A DNA stretch of 59,482 nt from Prevotella sp. (GTDB taxonomy: Bacteria; Bacteroidota; Bacteroidia; Bacteroidales; Bacteroidaceae): the NCBI GenBank assembly GCA_017554385.1, contig JAFZIL010000055.1, forward strand, positions 1-59,482, in the 5' to 3' direction. Made by a program: the position numbers and the translations under genes. Under the pieces are notes generated by a model that saw only the letters and a list, made by a program, of their open reading frames with translations, was not told where the DNA came from and did not search any database. Shown here piece by piece: positions 50,371-58,252 of this stretch (the first letter of the stretch is position 1; each line of letters opens with the position of its first letter).

Positions 50371-53300
50371 ATGATGCAACAACAAACCTTTTCGAGAATC
50401 AACACCTGCATGGCATGGCTCATGTTTGCCATTGCCGCTGTGGTGTATGGGCTGACCGTAGAGCCGACGGCCAGCCTGTGGGACTGTCCTGAATTCATCG
50501 CGTGCGGCTACAAATTAGAGATAGGACACCCGCCAGGCGCACCAGTCTTTATGCTGGTGGCCAACCTGTTCTCTCAGTTTGCCAGCAATCCGTCGCAGGT
50601 AGCACTGATGGTCAACCTGCTGTCGGCACTCCTGAGTGCGGGCTGCATCTTCTTCCTGTTCTTGACTATTACGCATTTAAGTGAAAAGGTAATAGTGAAC
50701 AGTGAAAGACTTGCTACTGCCAATGATTCTGCTCAAAAGGGGAGGGCGGCAGCAAATTTTTCACTTTTCACTATTCACTATTCCCTTCAGAATGTTATTA
50801 CCATCGAGGCATGCGGCGTGGTAGGAGCATTGGCCTACACTTTCAGCGACACGTTCTGGTTCTCGGCTGTCGAAGCCGAGGTCTACGCCTTCTCCTCGTT
50901 CCTCACGGCACTGATGTTCTGGCTGATACTGAAATGGGAGAACGAGGCCGATAGTCCACGTAGTGAACGCTGGATAATCCTGATAGCCTATATCACAGGC
51001 CTGTCCATCGGTGTCCACCTGCTTTGTCTGCTCTGCCTGCCCGCCATGTCGTTCGTGGTGTATTTCCGTAAGTCGAAGCGTATCACACCAATGGGTATTG
51101 TAAAGACACTGATGGCAGGCTTCGCTCTTGTGGGCGTGATTCTCTACGGACTGATTCCCGGTGTGGTGAAGATGGGCGACTGGGCAGAGCTGTTGTTCAC
51201 CAACGTGCTGGGTTGCCCATACAATAAGGGCCTCATCTGCTACATCGTTCTGATGACGGGAGCACTCGTCTTTGCCTACTACAAGGCGCGGCGCAGCATG
51301 CTCAGGCTGTCGTTGGCCTGCGTGCTGATGATGCTGGCAGGCTATAGCAGTTACGGTGTCATCTGCATCCGGGCCAATGCCTGCACGCCAATGTGCGAAA
51401 ATGCGCCTGACAACATCTTCTCGCTTGGCAGCTACCTAAACCGCGAGCAGTATGGATATACGCCACTGTTCTACGGCCCCGCCTATTGCAGCGAGGTAGA
51501 CCGCCAGGCAGAAGGCAACTATCTGGTGCCGAAGCAAGAAGAGGGCAGGGCTATCTACCGGCCAGCAGCCGACCCGTCGAAGCAGGAATACGAGGTGACG
51601 CGACACGAAATTAAATATATGTATAAGAACAACATGTATTTTCCTCGTATGCACTCTGCCCGACACGCCAAGGCCTACGAAGACTGGATGGGCGGTGTCA
51701 AGAAAAAAGACGGCGTGCCTACTGCCGGGGAGAACCTGCGCTTCTTCCTAACCTACCAAGTAAACTTCATGTACTGGCGCTACTTCCTATGGAACTTCGT
51801 AGGGCGACAGAACAACATACAGGGACACGGCGAGGTGGAACACGGCAACTGGATTACGGGCTTCCGATGGATAGACGACTGGCTGTTGGGGTGCGACACG
51901 TCGAAACTACCATCGGACCTGAAAGAGAACAAAGGGCACAACGTCTTTTATGGTTTGCCATTACTGCTTGGACTGTTGGGCATCGTCGGACAATGGCGAA
52001 GAGGCAGTAAGGGTCGTCAGCAACTATTGGTTGTCTCGCTGCTGTTCGTAATGACGGGACTTGCCATCGTGGTATATCTCAACCAGACACCGCTACAACC
52101 GCGTGAACGCGACTATGCCTACGCCGGTTCGTTCTATGCCTTTGCCATCTGGATAGGGTTGGGAGTGGGAATAATCAGGGAAAAAGGAAAAGTGAAAAGT
52201 GAAAAAGGAAAAATGAAAAGGGAAAAAGTAAAAGTGAAAAGGGAAAAATTTGCTACCGCTACCACCTCCCTTCTATGTCTCTTATGTATCCTTGTTCCCC
52301 TCCAGATGGCCACGCAGACGTGGGACGACCACGACCGTTCGGGCCGCTTTGCCTGTCGCGACTTCGGACATAATTACCTGATGACGATGCAGGACAGGGG
52401 CAACCCCATCATCTTCACCAATGGCGACAACGACACGTTTCCACTCTGGTATAACCACGAGGTGGAGGGCGTACGAAGGGACACTCGCGACTGCAACCTG
52501 GAATATCTACAGACCGACTGGTACATCGATCAGATGAAACGGCCCGCCTACGACTCCCCTGCCCTACCCGTCAGCTGGCATCACGAAGACTATCAGGAAG
52601 GCCGCAGGGAGTATATCCCCATTCGACTGGAGCTAAAAGGCGAGGTGATGGAATACTTTTCACAGCATCCTAAAGAGGCACGGGAGTTGCTGGGCGACGA
52701 ACCGTTCGAACTAAGGAACATCATCAGCTACTGGGTACTCAGCGACCAGCCAGAGATGCAATGCATACCAACCGACAGCGTCACCATTACGTCGTCCGAA
52801 AACAAGATGACTATCTCACTGAAAGGGAAACAGGGACTTGGCAAAAACGAGCTGATGGTGTTAGAGATGCTGTCGCATGCCGACTGGAACCGTCCTGTCT
52901 ATGCTTCCATAGGTTTAGGGTCCGACAACCTGTCGTTCCTCCGCGACCATCTGGTACTCGAAGGGCTCGCCTATCGCATCTCTCCAAACGCCACCAATAG
53001 GCAGGTAGACGTGGAAAGGCTCTACGACAACGTGATGCACCGCTTCCGCTATGGCGGTCTCAGTACGAAGGACATCTATGTGGACGAAGATGTGAAACAC
53101 TTGGCCAACACCCATCAGCTGGTCATGGGCATACTCATCGACTCGCTGCTCCAGCAGGGCGATACCGAACGGGCACTGGCAGTATGCCGGAAGTGGCAAC
53201 AGGAACTGCCACAGGAGAACGTACCCTATACCGATGCAGCCCTTTCGATGGCCCGCTGCTTCTATCTGAACCGTCTGACTAAACAAGGCGATGCGGTGGT

Positions 53301-53490
53301 CGACAACCTGCTGCACCGTTCTGCTGAGTGGCTCTCTTGGATAGAGACCATCACTCCCTCGCGCCGCGCTGGCTCAGACTATTCTCGCTACACGTGGATA
53401 CAGACGATGGAAGAGGCACTCACCGTAGCCGCACAATTTGAAAGAAACGATATTTACCAAAAATACATCCATCAATATGAACAACTCTAA
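50371..53490 (+). CDS. DUF2723 multi-pass membrane protein (GT-C-like), with two in-frame repeat insertions
   Basis: 1039 aa from ATG 50371. N-terminal DUF2723 pattern: ASLWDCPEFIACGYKLEIGHPPGAPVF-type start (WDCPEFI and GHPPGAP), then about 10-12 membrane helices to about residue 660, then a large soluble domain with TPR-like repeats near the end. The family resembles GT-C glycosyltransferases that use lipid-linked sugars; a role in surface glycans or gliding-type lipoproteins has been proposed for relatives, not for this one. Residues about 104-140 and 603-631 are coded by simple repeats related to each other and absent from the family's usual layout; both are in loops between helices. Overlaps the next gene by 14 bases. 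Confidence 0.88.
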   Translation: MMQQQTFSRINTCMAWLMFAIAAVVYGLTVEPTASLWDCPEFIACGYKLEIGHPPGAPVFMLVANLFSQFASNPSQVALMVNLLSALLSAGCIFFLFLTITHLSEKVIVNSERLATANDSAQKGRAAANFSLFTIHYSLQNVITIEACGVVGALAYTFSDTFWFSAVEAEVYAFSSFLTALMFWLILKWENEADSPRSERWIILIAYITGLSIGVHLLCLLCLPAMSFVVYFRKSKRITPMGIVKTLMAGFALVGVILYGLIPGVVKMGDWAELLFTNVLGCPYNKGLICYIVLMTGALVFAYYKARRSMLRLSLACVLMMLAGYSSYGVICIRANACTPMCENAPDNIFSLGSYLNREQYGYTPLFYGPAYCSEVDRQAEGNYLVPKQEEGRAIYRPAADPSKQEYEVTRHEIKYMYKNNMYFPRMHSARHAKAYEDWMGGVKKKDGVPTAGENLRFFLTYQVNFMYWRYFLWNFVGRQNNIQGHGEVEHGNWITGFRWIDDWLLGCDTSKLPSDLKENKGHNVFYGLPLLLGLLGIVGQWRRGSKGRQQLLVVSLLFVMTGLAIVVYLNQTPLQPRERDYAYAGSFYAFAIWIGLGVGIIREKGKVKSEKGKMKREKVKVKREKFATATTSLLCLLCILVPLQMATQTWDDHDRSGRFACRDFGHNYLMTMQDRGNPIIFTNGDNDTFPLWYNHEVEGVRRDTRDCNLEYLQTDWYIDQMKRPAYDSPALPVSWHHEDYQEGRREYIPIRLELKGEVMEYFSQHPKEARELLGDEPFELRNIISYWVLSDQPEMQCIPTDSVTITSSENKMTISLKGKQGLGKNELMVLEMLSHADWNRPVYASIGLGSDNLSFLRDHLVLEGLAYRISPNATNRQVDVERLYDNVMHRFRYGGLSTKDIYVDEDVKHLANTHQLVMGILIDSLLQQGDTERALAVCRKWQQELPQENVPYTDAALSMARCFYLNRLTKQGDAVVDNLLHRSAEWLSWIETITPSRRAGSDYSRYTWIQTMEEALTVAAQFERNDIYQKYIHQYEQL
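50680..50790. repeat. In-frame inverted simple repeat in the DUF2723 gene, copy 1
   Basis: AGTGAAAAGGTAATAGTGAA on the left is mirrored by TTCACTATTCACTATTCCC on the right; an inner pair CTTGCTACTGCC / GGGCGGCAGCAAA also mirrors. About 111 bases with no stop in frame, encoding a Lys/Ser/Asn-rich loop. Confidence 0.78.
52177..52262. repeat. In-frame GTGAAAA-type repeat in the DUF2723 gene, copy 2
   Basis: GGGAAAAAGG, AAAAGTGAAAAGTG and similar words encode KEKGKVKSEKGKMKREKVKV; it ends GAAAAATTTGCTACCGC, which matches the reverse complement of 50744-50762 (GAAAAATTTGCTGCCGC). The two inserts are therefore the same repeat family. Confidence 0.78.
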
Positions 53491-53701
53491 CCACTCTTCC
53501 CGTCGCGTCCTGACCAGTCGCAGCATCTTGATTGTGGCCTGTATGCTGATAGCAGCTGGCTACATCTTGATGTCCGGCCCAGGCAGCACGGCGCAATCGT
53601 TCAATCCCGACATCTTCACTACCCGCAGAATCGTCATTGCCCCCATGCTCTGCCTCACTGGCTATCTGCTGATTGTCGTCGGCATCCTACGGAAAGGATA
53701 G
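53477..53701 (+). CDS. DUF3098 small membrane protein
   Basis: 74 aa from ATG 53477, overlapping the DUF2723 gene by 14 bases (the in-frame ATG at 53438 would need a longer overlap). Two membrane helices at about 16-34 and 51-70, with SFNPDIFTTRRIVIAPMLCL between them, the DUF3098 pattern of Bacteroidota (usually near ftsX or lipid genes). Function unknown; co-expression with DUF2723 suggests an envelope role. Confidence 0.82.
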   Translation: MNNSNHSSRRVLTSRSILIVACMLIAAGYILMSGPGSTAQSFNPDIFTTRRIVIAPMLCLTGYLLIVVGILRKG

Positions 53702-53744
53702 GCCTACGCTCTCACCTTGACCCATAGACACTGCCTCACGATTT

Positions 53745-53830
53745 TTGGTGTAGGATAATTGCGGATAATTTACGGATAATTGCATCGCAACTAATTGATA
53801 ATCAGCACTTGGTGTAGGATAATCAGATAA
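53745..53830. repeat. GGTGTAGGATAAT direct repeats
   Basis: TTGGTGTAGGATAAT occurs at 53745-53759 and 53809-53823; between them GGATAAT recurs at 53753, 53763 and 53774, about one helical turn apart. It lies between two convergent genes (DUF3098, RhuM). No ORF. Confidence 0.7.
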
Positions 53831-53891
53831 TTCCACTTTTTTACTTGGTTACGCCACACCACACATGTCACCTTTATTTTGTATCAATGTC

Positions 53892-54911
53892 TCATTTATT
53901 ATCTTCTTCTGCATCGCTTTCCAAGTTTTTCAATCTCTTCACAGCCTTGTCGAAGTCGCTCTCCAAGAGTCGCATTTCACGCTCACGATAGATTTCAAAC
54001 TCTCGTTCAGCCTTCTCTATGGCCTCTTGATGTGAAACACTTCCGCTGCCTTCAAGGATGCTCTTACGAAGGCGCAGTATCTGGTCATCCAAGGCGGCAA
54101 TCCAAGCGGCCATCGTCATAGGATTCTGCTCCAAAGCCTGAAACTCTGCGTAATCCAGAAACTGCGAAGTCAACAGGTTCAGTCGTTGTAATTCCAGCTC
54201 CGTCAGGTAGTTCTTTGCTATCTTAACGTCATCGCACGTCACATAATTACCCTTGAAGTTCGTCATTCCCACGAAAGGCTTTTCATTATCTACACGTTCG
54301 TAAATCAACTCCGCAGCTGTATGCTCATGAACGGCATAGTGCATCTTATTCTGTACAGTAGCAAAGAACAGCTTAGTCATTTTCGCTCGTGGATCATAGT
54401 CAGTGGATGTTGCATAGATATCCGTCACCTGCTGATAGAAGTTCCGCTCACTGCTCCGTATGTCACGGATACGTTGCAACAGTTCACGGAAATACCTGTT
54501 TCCACCTTGTTTCAGCCGTTCATCATCCATCGTGAAGCCCTTCTGAATGTACTCATGCAGCCGCTGTGTGGCCCAGCGACGAAAGCGAACGGCAATAGAT
54601 GACTGTACACGATAGCCAAGAGCGATTATCACGTCGAGGTTGTAGTGCAGCACTTCGTGAGTCTGAATTTTACCCTCAATAGCTCCATGCTGAGTGGTAG
54701 TTCGGAATTTCCGAACTACCACTTCTTCGTCCAGTTCTTTATCCTCAAAGATATGCTTGATATGTTCGCTGATGTTCGATTTACTCGATTGATAAATCTC
54801 CACCAACTGTGCCTGTGTCAGCCACACATCCTCATCTGCAAAGCGAGTGTTCACACTCAACCTTCCATCCTCATCCTTATACAGTATCAGTTTGTTTTCC
54901 TTCTTGTCCAT
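53892..54911 (-). CDS. RhuM-family protein
   Basis: 339 aa. N-terminal helix-turn-helix-like domain (VWLTQAQLVEIYQSSKSNIS, then EDKELDEEVVVRKF), the central LHYNLDVIIALGYRVQSSIA typical of RhuM, then a helical domain (about 150-340) with AMTKLFFATVQNKMHYAVHE, which resembles part of the death-on-curing/Fic-like helical region but lacks a clear HxFxDGNGR. RhuM is a virulence-associated family of unknown activity, found in accessory islands. Promoter at 55026-55033. Confidence 0.85.
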   Translation of the reverse strand: MDKKENKLILYKDEDGRLSVNTRFADEDVWLTQAQLVEIYQSSKSNISEHIKHIFEDKELDEEVVVRKFRTTTQHGAIEGKIQTHEVLHYNLDVIIALGYRVQSSIAVRFRRWATQRLHEYIQKGFTMDDERLKQGGNRYFRELLQRIRDIRSSERNFYQQVTDIYATSTDYDPRAKMTKLFFATVQNKMHYAVHEHTAAELIYERVDNEKPFVGMTNFKGNYVTCDDVKIAKNYLTELELQRLNLLTSQFLDYAEFQALEQNPMTMAAWIAALDDQILRLRKSILEGSGSVSHQEAIEKAEREFEIYREREMRLLESDFDKAVKRLKNLESDAEEDNK

Positions 54912-55025
54912 TATACTTTCACTTGATTATTTAATCCATTTCATGGTCATCGTTCACGCCGAAACACATCACCGCTCCTTGTGCATTTGCAAATCCGAAA
55001 TTTCACTTCAGCATCTTTATTCTTA

Positions 55026-55033
55026 CAAAAGTA
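55026..55033 (-). promoter_or_regulatory. -7 element for the RhuM gene
   Basis: Minus strand TACTTTTG, about 115 bases before ATG 54911, giving a long leader. Confidence 0.5.
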
Positions 55034-55207
55034 CAAATATTCCACGACAATCGGGAGCGACTATCGGGGATTTTAGGTTTATTTTGCAATTGTTCAATAA
55101 GATGTAACGACTCAGTTCACCACGCTGGTCTTCAGCGAGCGAAACAGGGAATAACAGTTTTGTTATATAGGAGTCTTCGGAAGTGTGACCTCTTTCATTG
55201 AAAATAT

Positions 55208-55452
55208 GACCTCCCCTCGCTCGGCTTTGCCGCTTTGCTTTGCAAAGAACCCCTCCTGTAGGAGGGGGATTCGGTTTCTCCTGTAGGAGGGGGATTAGGT
55301 TTCTCCTATAGGAGGGGTTAGGTTTCTCCTACAGGAGGGGGATTCGGTTTCTCCTGTAGGAGGGACAGTCCTGTTGTAGAGTCAAACTTGTCCCCCTCCT
55401 ACAGGAGGGGTTCTTTGCAAAGCAAAGCGGCAAAGCCGAGCGAGGGGAGGTC
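55208..55452. mobile_element. 62-bp perfect inverted repeat enclosing 25-bp palindromic tandem repeats
   Basis: 55208-55269 and 55391-55452 are exact inverted copies over 62 bases (outer end GACCTCCCCTCGCTCGGC). The 121-base middle continues a 25-base tandem repeat whose core CTCCTGTAGGAG (or CTCCTACAGGAG) is itself a palindrome, at 55253, 55278, 55303, 55326 and 55351. TCGGAAGTGTGACCTC at 55172-55187 mirrors the right flank (GAGGTCTCACTTCCGA), showing an outer arm as well. No ORF. It resembles a non-autonomous palindromic element; 54912-55512 holds no gene. Confidence 0.75.
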
Positions 55453-55512
55453 TCACTTCCGATGAGTTATTACAATAAGATAACAAACTGTCAAATTAAT
55501 AGACCACTTCCG

Positions 55513-55803
55513 CTATTCAAACTTCAGTCTTGGCAGTTTGTTGACAATATCCACCGTCTGAACAGAGACGTTGATGACGGAAAGCAGGAGGTCGAGGATG
55601 TAGCGGGGCTTGTGGTGCTCACGCGCCCAGTCGTTGGGGTCGTTGGTGATGCCGCTCTTGGGGTCATGGTCAACGGCATAGCGTTCCAGGAGGGTCTGGG
55701 AGAGGCGAAACATGCCGAAAAGGACGAAAATATCGTCCCCGATGCGACTTTTAACACTTACAAGCTTGGATAATTCGCTGAAATTACCTAATTTTGCAAT
55801 CAT
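55513..55803 (-). CDS. Hypothetical 96-aa helical protein
   Basis: 96 aa, no signal peptide. Two to three amphipathic helices (FSELSKLVSVKSRIGDDIFV, then YILDLLLSVINVSVQTVDIV) around a polar NDPNDWAREHHKPR loop. A promoter on the same strand (55846-55853) and protein-like composition favour this frame over overlapping ones at 55462-55773 (plus) and 55524-55757 (minus). Function unknown; it sits between the large palindrome and the HepT/MntA pair. Confidence 0.55.
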   Translation of the reverse strand: MIAKLGNFSELSKLVSVKSRIGDDIFVLFGMFRLSQTLLERYAVDHDPKSGITNDPNDWAREHHKPRYILDLLLSVINVSVQTVDIVNKLPRLKFE

Positions 55804-55845
55804 AACACTTTTTCAATTCGTTGTTTCTATGTACTTTAGCGAATA

Positions 55846-55853
55846 CAAAGATA
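55846..55853 (-). promoter_or_regulatory. -7 element for the 96-aa protein gene
   Basis: Minus strand TATCTTTG, 43 bases before ATG 55803. Confidence 0.6.
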
Positions 55854-55913
55854 CAACAAAATTTTGGAAAAGTGTTATTTTATGGGCTTTTTACAAAAGG
55901 TGGGAAACTTTAG

Positions 55914-56270
55914 TTACACATTATTATTCAATTCTTTTATGAACTTAGTAATTTCATTCTTCAGTACAGGCAAATCATTGGTGCAGGTATCCCAAACCAA
56001 TGAGGCATTTGTGGTGATATAACCATGTACCAGCGCATTTCGCATATCCACAATGTCGCGCCAAGGCACAGCTGGATGCCTATCGCGAAATTCTTTTGTC
56101 AACAGATTGGCTGCTTCACCGATAATCATGATATTATAAACCACAGCATGAAAGCACATGACATCAGCCTTCATGTCTTCGAACGACTTTCCCATAAGGA
56201 AGTCATTGATGTGTTCTATGCACTCATCAATATGTCGAAGGCGGTCTATGTCTCTAATTGCCTCTCTCAT
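55914..56270 (-). CDS. hepT: HepT-like toxin (HEPN ribonuclease), type VII TA system
   Basis: 118 aa, all-helical HEPN fold. The catalytic Rx4HxY motif is complete in MRNALVHGY (about residues 77-85); the conserved IIGEAANLL helix is present. Known HepT cleaves RNA and is neutralised when MntA adds AMP to the motif Tyr. Start codon at 56270 overlaps the end of the nucleotidyltransferase gene by 17 bases. Confidence 0.9.
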   Translation of the reverse strand: MREAIRDIDRLRHIDECIEHINDFLMGKSFEDMKADVMCFHAVVYNIMIIGEAANLLTKEFRDRHPAVPWRDIVDMRNALVHGYITTNASLVWDTCTNDLPVLKNEITKFIKELNNNV

Positions 56271-56553
56271 AAATTACCTTTAAATCACGATTTGCAGTCT
56301 TTTGTACAGCCGGACGAAGAGTTCCTTCTTCTACAAGATCAACCTTACGGCCTAGTTTTTCCTCCAACTCACGATGCATACGAACATAAGCGAACAAGCC
56401 AATCGGAATACTACGGTCAAATTTAACAAGTACATCCACATCGCTGTCCTCACGTTCCTCACCACGGGCAAAGGATCCAAAGATCCATGCTTTCAAGACG
56501 GGCTGCGTCTTGAAATATTCAGCTATCTGTTGTGTCATTGCCTGTGTACTCAT
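56254..56553 (-). CDS. mntA: MntA-like nucleotidyltransferase antitoxin
   Basis: 99 aa from ATG 56553 (MSTQAMTQQIAEYF); an in-frame start at 56658 passes through the promoter and an AT-rich leader and is rejected. The minimal nucleotidyltransferase motif GSX10DXD is intact (GSFARGEEREDSDVDVLV), with a third carboxylate in KVDLVEE. It AMPylates and blocks HepT in the type VII system. Promoter 56579-56586. Confidence 0.9.
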   Translation of the reverse strand: MSTQAMTQQIAEYFKTQPVLKAWIFGSFARGEEREDSDVDVLVKFDRSIPIGLFAYVRMHRELEEKLGRKVDLVEEGTLRPAVQKTANRDLKVIYERGN

Positions 56554-56578
56554 TGTCTGACTATTGACATTTACGTTG

Positions 56579-56586
56579 CAAATATA
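56579..56586 (-). promoter_or_regulatory. -7 element for the mntA-hepT operon
   Basis: Minus strand TATATTTG, 26 bases before ATG 56553. Confidence 0.6.
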
Positions 56587-56677
56587 CAAAAATAATTCTA
56601 ATGGTGGATGAAAAAGACAAAAAAATAAAAGAAGATGGAGAAAAAAGTGCCTTTGCACTTGCGGATCGAATGCCTTT

Positions 56678-56740
56678 TCGTCGAAAGAAAGCTTCTTCTG
56701 CTTTGCTGACCTCCGTCAGCAACCTCGAAAGAGCATAAAA
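56678..56740. repeat. REP-like palindromic element, copy 2
   Basis: TCGTCGAAAGAAAGCTTCTT, then TTTGCTGACCTCCGTCAGCAA (56703-56722 region) repeats the element at 45631-45674 with about 80 percent identity over 44 gap-free positions, in the same orientation. It lies between the TA operon and nuoN terminator. Confidence 0.72.
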
Positions 56741-56775
56741 AGAATCCCGATGCTTATTGGGGGCATCGGGATTCT
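56737..56775 (-). terminator. Terminator of the nuo operon end (nuoN)
   Basis: AGAATCCCGATGC (56741-56753) and GCATCGGGATTCT (56763-56775) form a perfect 13-bp stem with a 9-base loop; the minus strand continues with TTTTT. Confidence 0.9.
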
Positions 56776-56797
56776 CTATTTGATGGTAAAACGATTC

Positions 56798-58234
56798 TTA
56801 CAACGCAGCAGCGGAAATCCACTCGTAGATGCAGCTGACGATGCCGAAGAAGCAGATGCCAGCAGTGCAGAGGACGAGGGAAATCTTCGTGGCGCTATCG
56901 GTAGCAAAGGCAGGCAGCGGGTTAGCCTCCTGCTTGATGTACATAGCCTTGACGATAAGCAGGTAGTAGTACAAGCTGACCACCGTGTTGACCAAGGCAA
57001 CGAGCACGACGAAATAAGGCCAGAAAGGATCGGCGTTCTGACCGTTCACTGCGGCGAGGAACACGAAGAACTTCGAGAACATACCTGCGAACGGAGGAAT
57101 GCCTGCCAGCGAGAAGAGGGCCAAGGTCATGAGCAGGGCCAGCTTCGGGTTGGTCTGGTACAGTCCGTTATAAGCAGACATCTGGGTATTGCCACCGTTG
57201 TTCTCTACAGCACTAATCACGGTGAAGACGGCCATGTTAGCCACCACGTAGACGAGTACATAGAAAGTCAGGGCGGTAGCACCAGCCTGTGCATTGGCTC
57301 CGATCACGGCCAACATGATGTAGCCGGCCTGCGAGATGGACGAGAAGGCCATGAAGCGCTTCAGCTCCTTCTGACGGATGGCGAAGAGGTTGGCGATGGT
57401 GATAGAGAGCATGATGACAATCCACAGCATCGGGTTCCAGTAGTCGACCATCGAACCAAACACCTTTGTCAGGATGATGCAGAGGGTCAGGGCGGCGGCT
57501 CCCTTCGAGATGACGCTCAGATAGCCCGTCACCGGCGTGGGCGCACCTTGATAAGTGTCAGCCGTCCAGAAGTGGAAGGGCACGAGCGAGAGCTTGAAGC
57601 CCAAGCCACTGAAGAAGAACACCAGGCCCATGATGGTGAGCGGTGTAGACGTCAGTGCCCCGGCCACATTGTCATAGTAGAGCGAGCCTGTGGCGGCATA
57701 GATGAACGAGATGCCGAAGAGCATCACGCCACTGGAGAAAGTTGCCACAAGGATGTACTTGGCAGCAGCCTCGGCACTGTCTTTCTTCATCTTGTCGAAG
57801 GCGACCATACATGCCAGGGGCACGGAAGCCATCTCGAGGCCAAGGAAGAACATGAGGAACGAGCCGGAGGACATCATCATGTACATGCCTAGGAGTGTGC
57901 TCAGTATCAACATAAAGAATTCACCTGTGTACTTCTGGTTCGTCTCCAACCATGTGCGCGACATGATGACGACGATGAGCGTACCGGCGGTGAGGATAAT
58001 CTTCATCACGTTGACCATCGGCGTAGTGACATAGATGCCACCGAAGGCCTCAGCGGGTTCCTGAAGACCGAACAGCAGACAGGTCTGAAGCAGCAAGGCG
58101 CCAACGGTCACCGTCCAGAGTTTGGACAGCTTGTTCTCGTCCTTGTGCAATGCAAAGTCGGTACAGAAAACTATCAGCAGAATAGCTACCAGCGTAGCCT
58201 CTGGAATCATATTTAAGAATTGTTCGTAATTCAT
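56798..58234 (-). CDS. nuoN: NADH-quinone oxidoreductase subunit N
   Basis: 478 aa, about 14 membrane helices, the length and layout of NuoN-type antiporter-like subunits. Marks: the FFLGLEMASVPLACMVAF segment (conserved Glu-Met-type helix), GFKLSLVPFHFWTADTYQGAPTPVTGYLS (helix 7 Lys/His region, split here: FKLSLVPFHFW and DTYQGAPTPVTGYLS) and AFSSISQAGYIMLAV with LAGIPPFAGMFSKFFVF. It pumps protons in complex I. Last gene of the nuo operon, 18 bases after nuoM, followed by a strong terminator. Confidence 0.96.
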   Translation of the reverse strand: MNYEQFLNMIPEATLVAILLIVFCTDFALHKDENKLSKLWTVTVGALLLQTCLLFGLQEPAEAFGGIYVTTPMVNVMKIILTAGTLIVVIMSRTWLETNQKYTGEFFMLILSTLLGMYMMMSSGSFLMFFLGLEMASVPLACMVAFDKMKKDSAEAAAKYILVATFSSGVMLFGISFIYAATGSLYYDNVAGALTSTPLTIMGLVFFFSGLGFKLSLVPFHFWTADTYQGAPTPVTGYLSVISKGAAALTLCIILTKVFGSMVDYWNPMLWIVIMLSITIANLFAIRQKELKRFMAFSSISQAGYIMLAVIGANAQAGATALTFYVLVYVVANMAVFTVISAVENNGGNTQMSAYNGLYQTNPKLALLMTLALFSLAGIPPFAGMFSKFFVFLAAVNGQNADPFWPYFVVLVALVNTVVSLYYYLLIVKAMYIKQEANPLPAFATDSATKISLVLCTAGICFFGIVSCIYEWISAAAL

Positions 58235-58252
58235 ATCTTTTCCTCCTTTACT

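Noticed and set aside
55462-55773. 103-codon plus-strand frame opposite the 96-aa protein
   Set aside because: Starts next to the palindrome without a promoter; the minus-strand frame has a TATCTTTG element and a more natural composition.
56750-57892. Long plus-strand open frame (380 codons) opposite nuoN
   Set aside because: Its His/Asp/Glu-rich product is the complement shadow of the nuoN coding strand; no promoter or family match.
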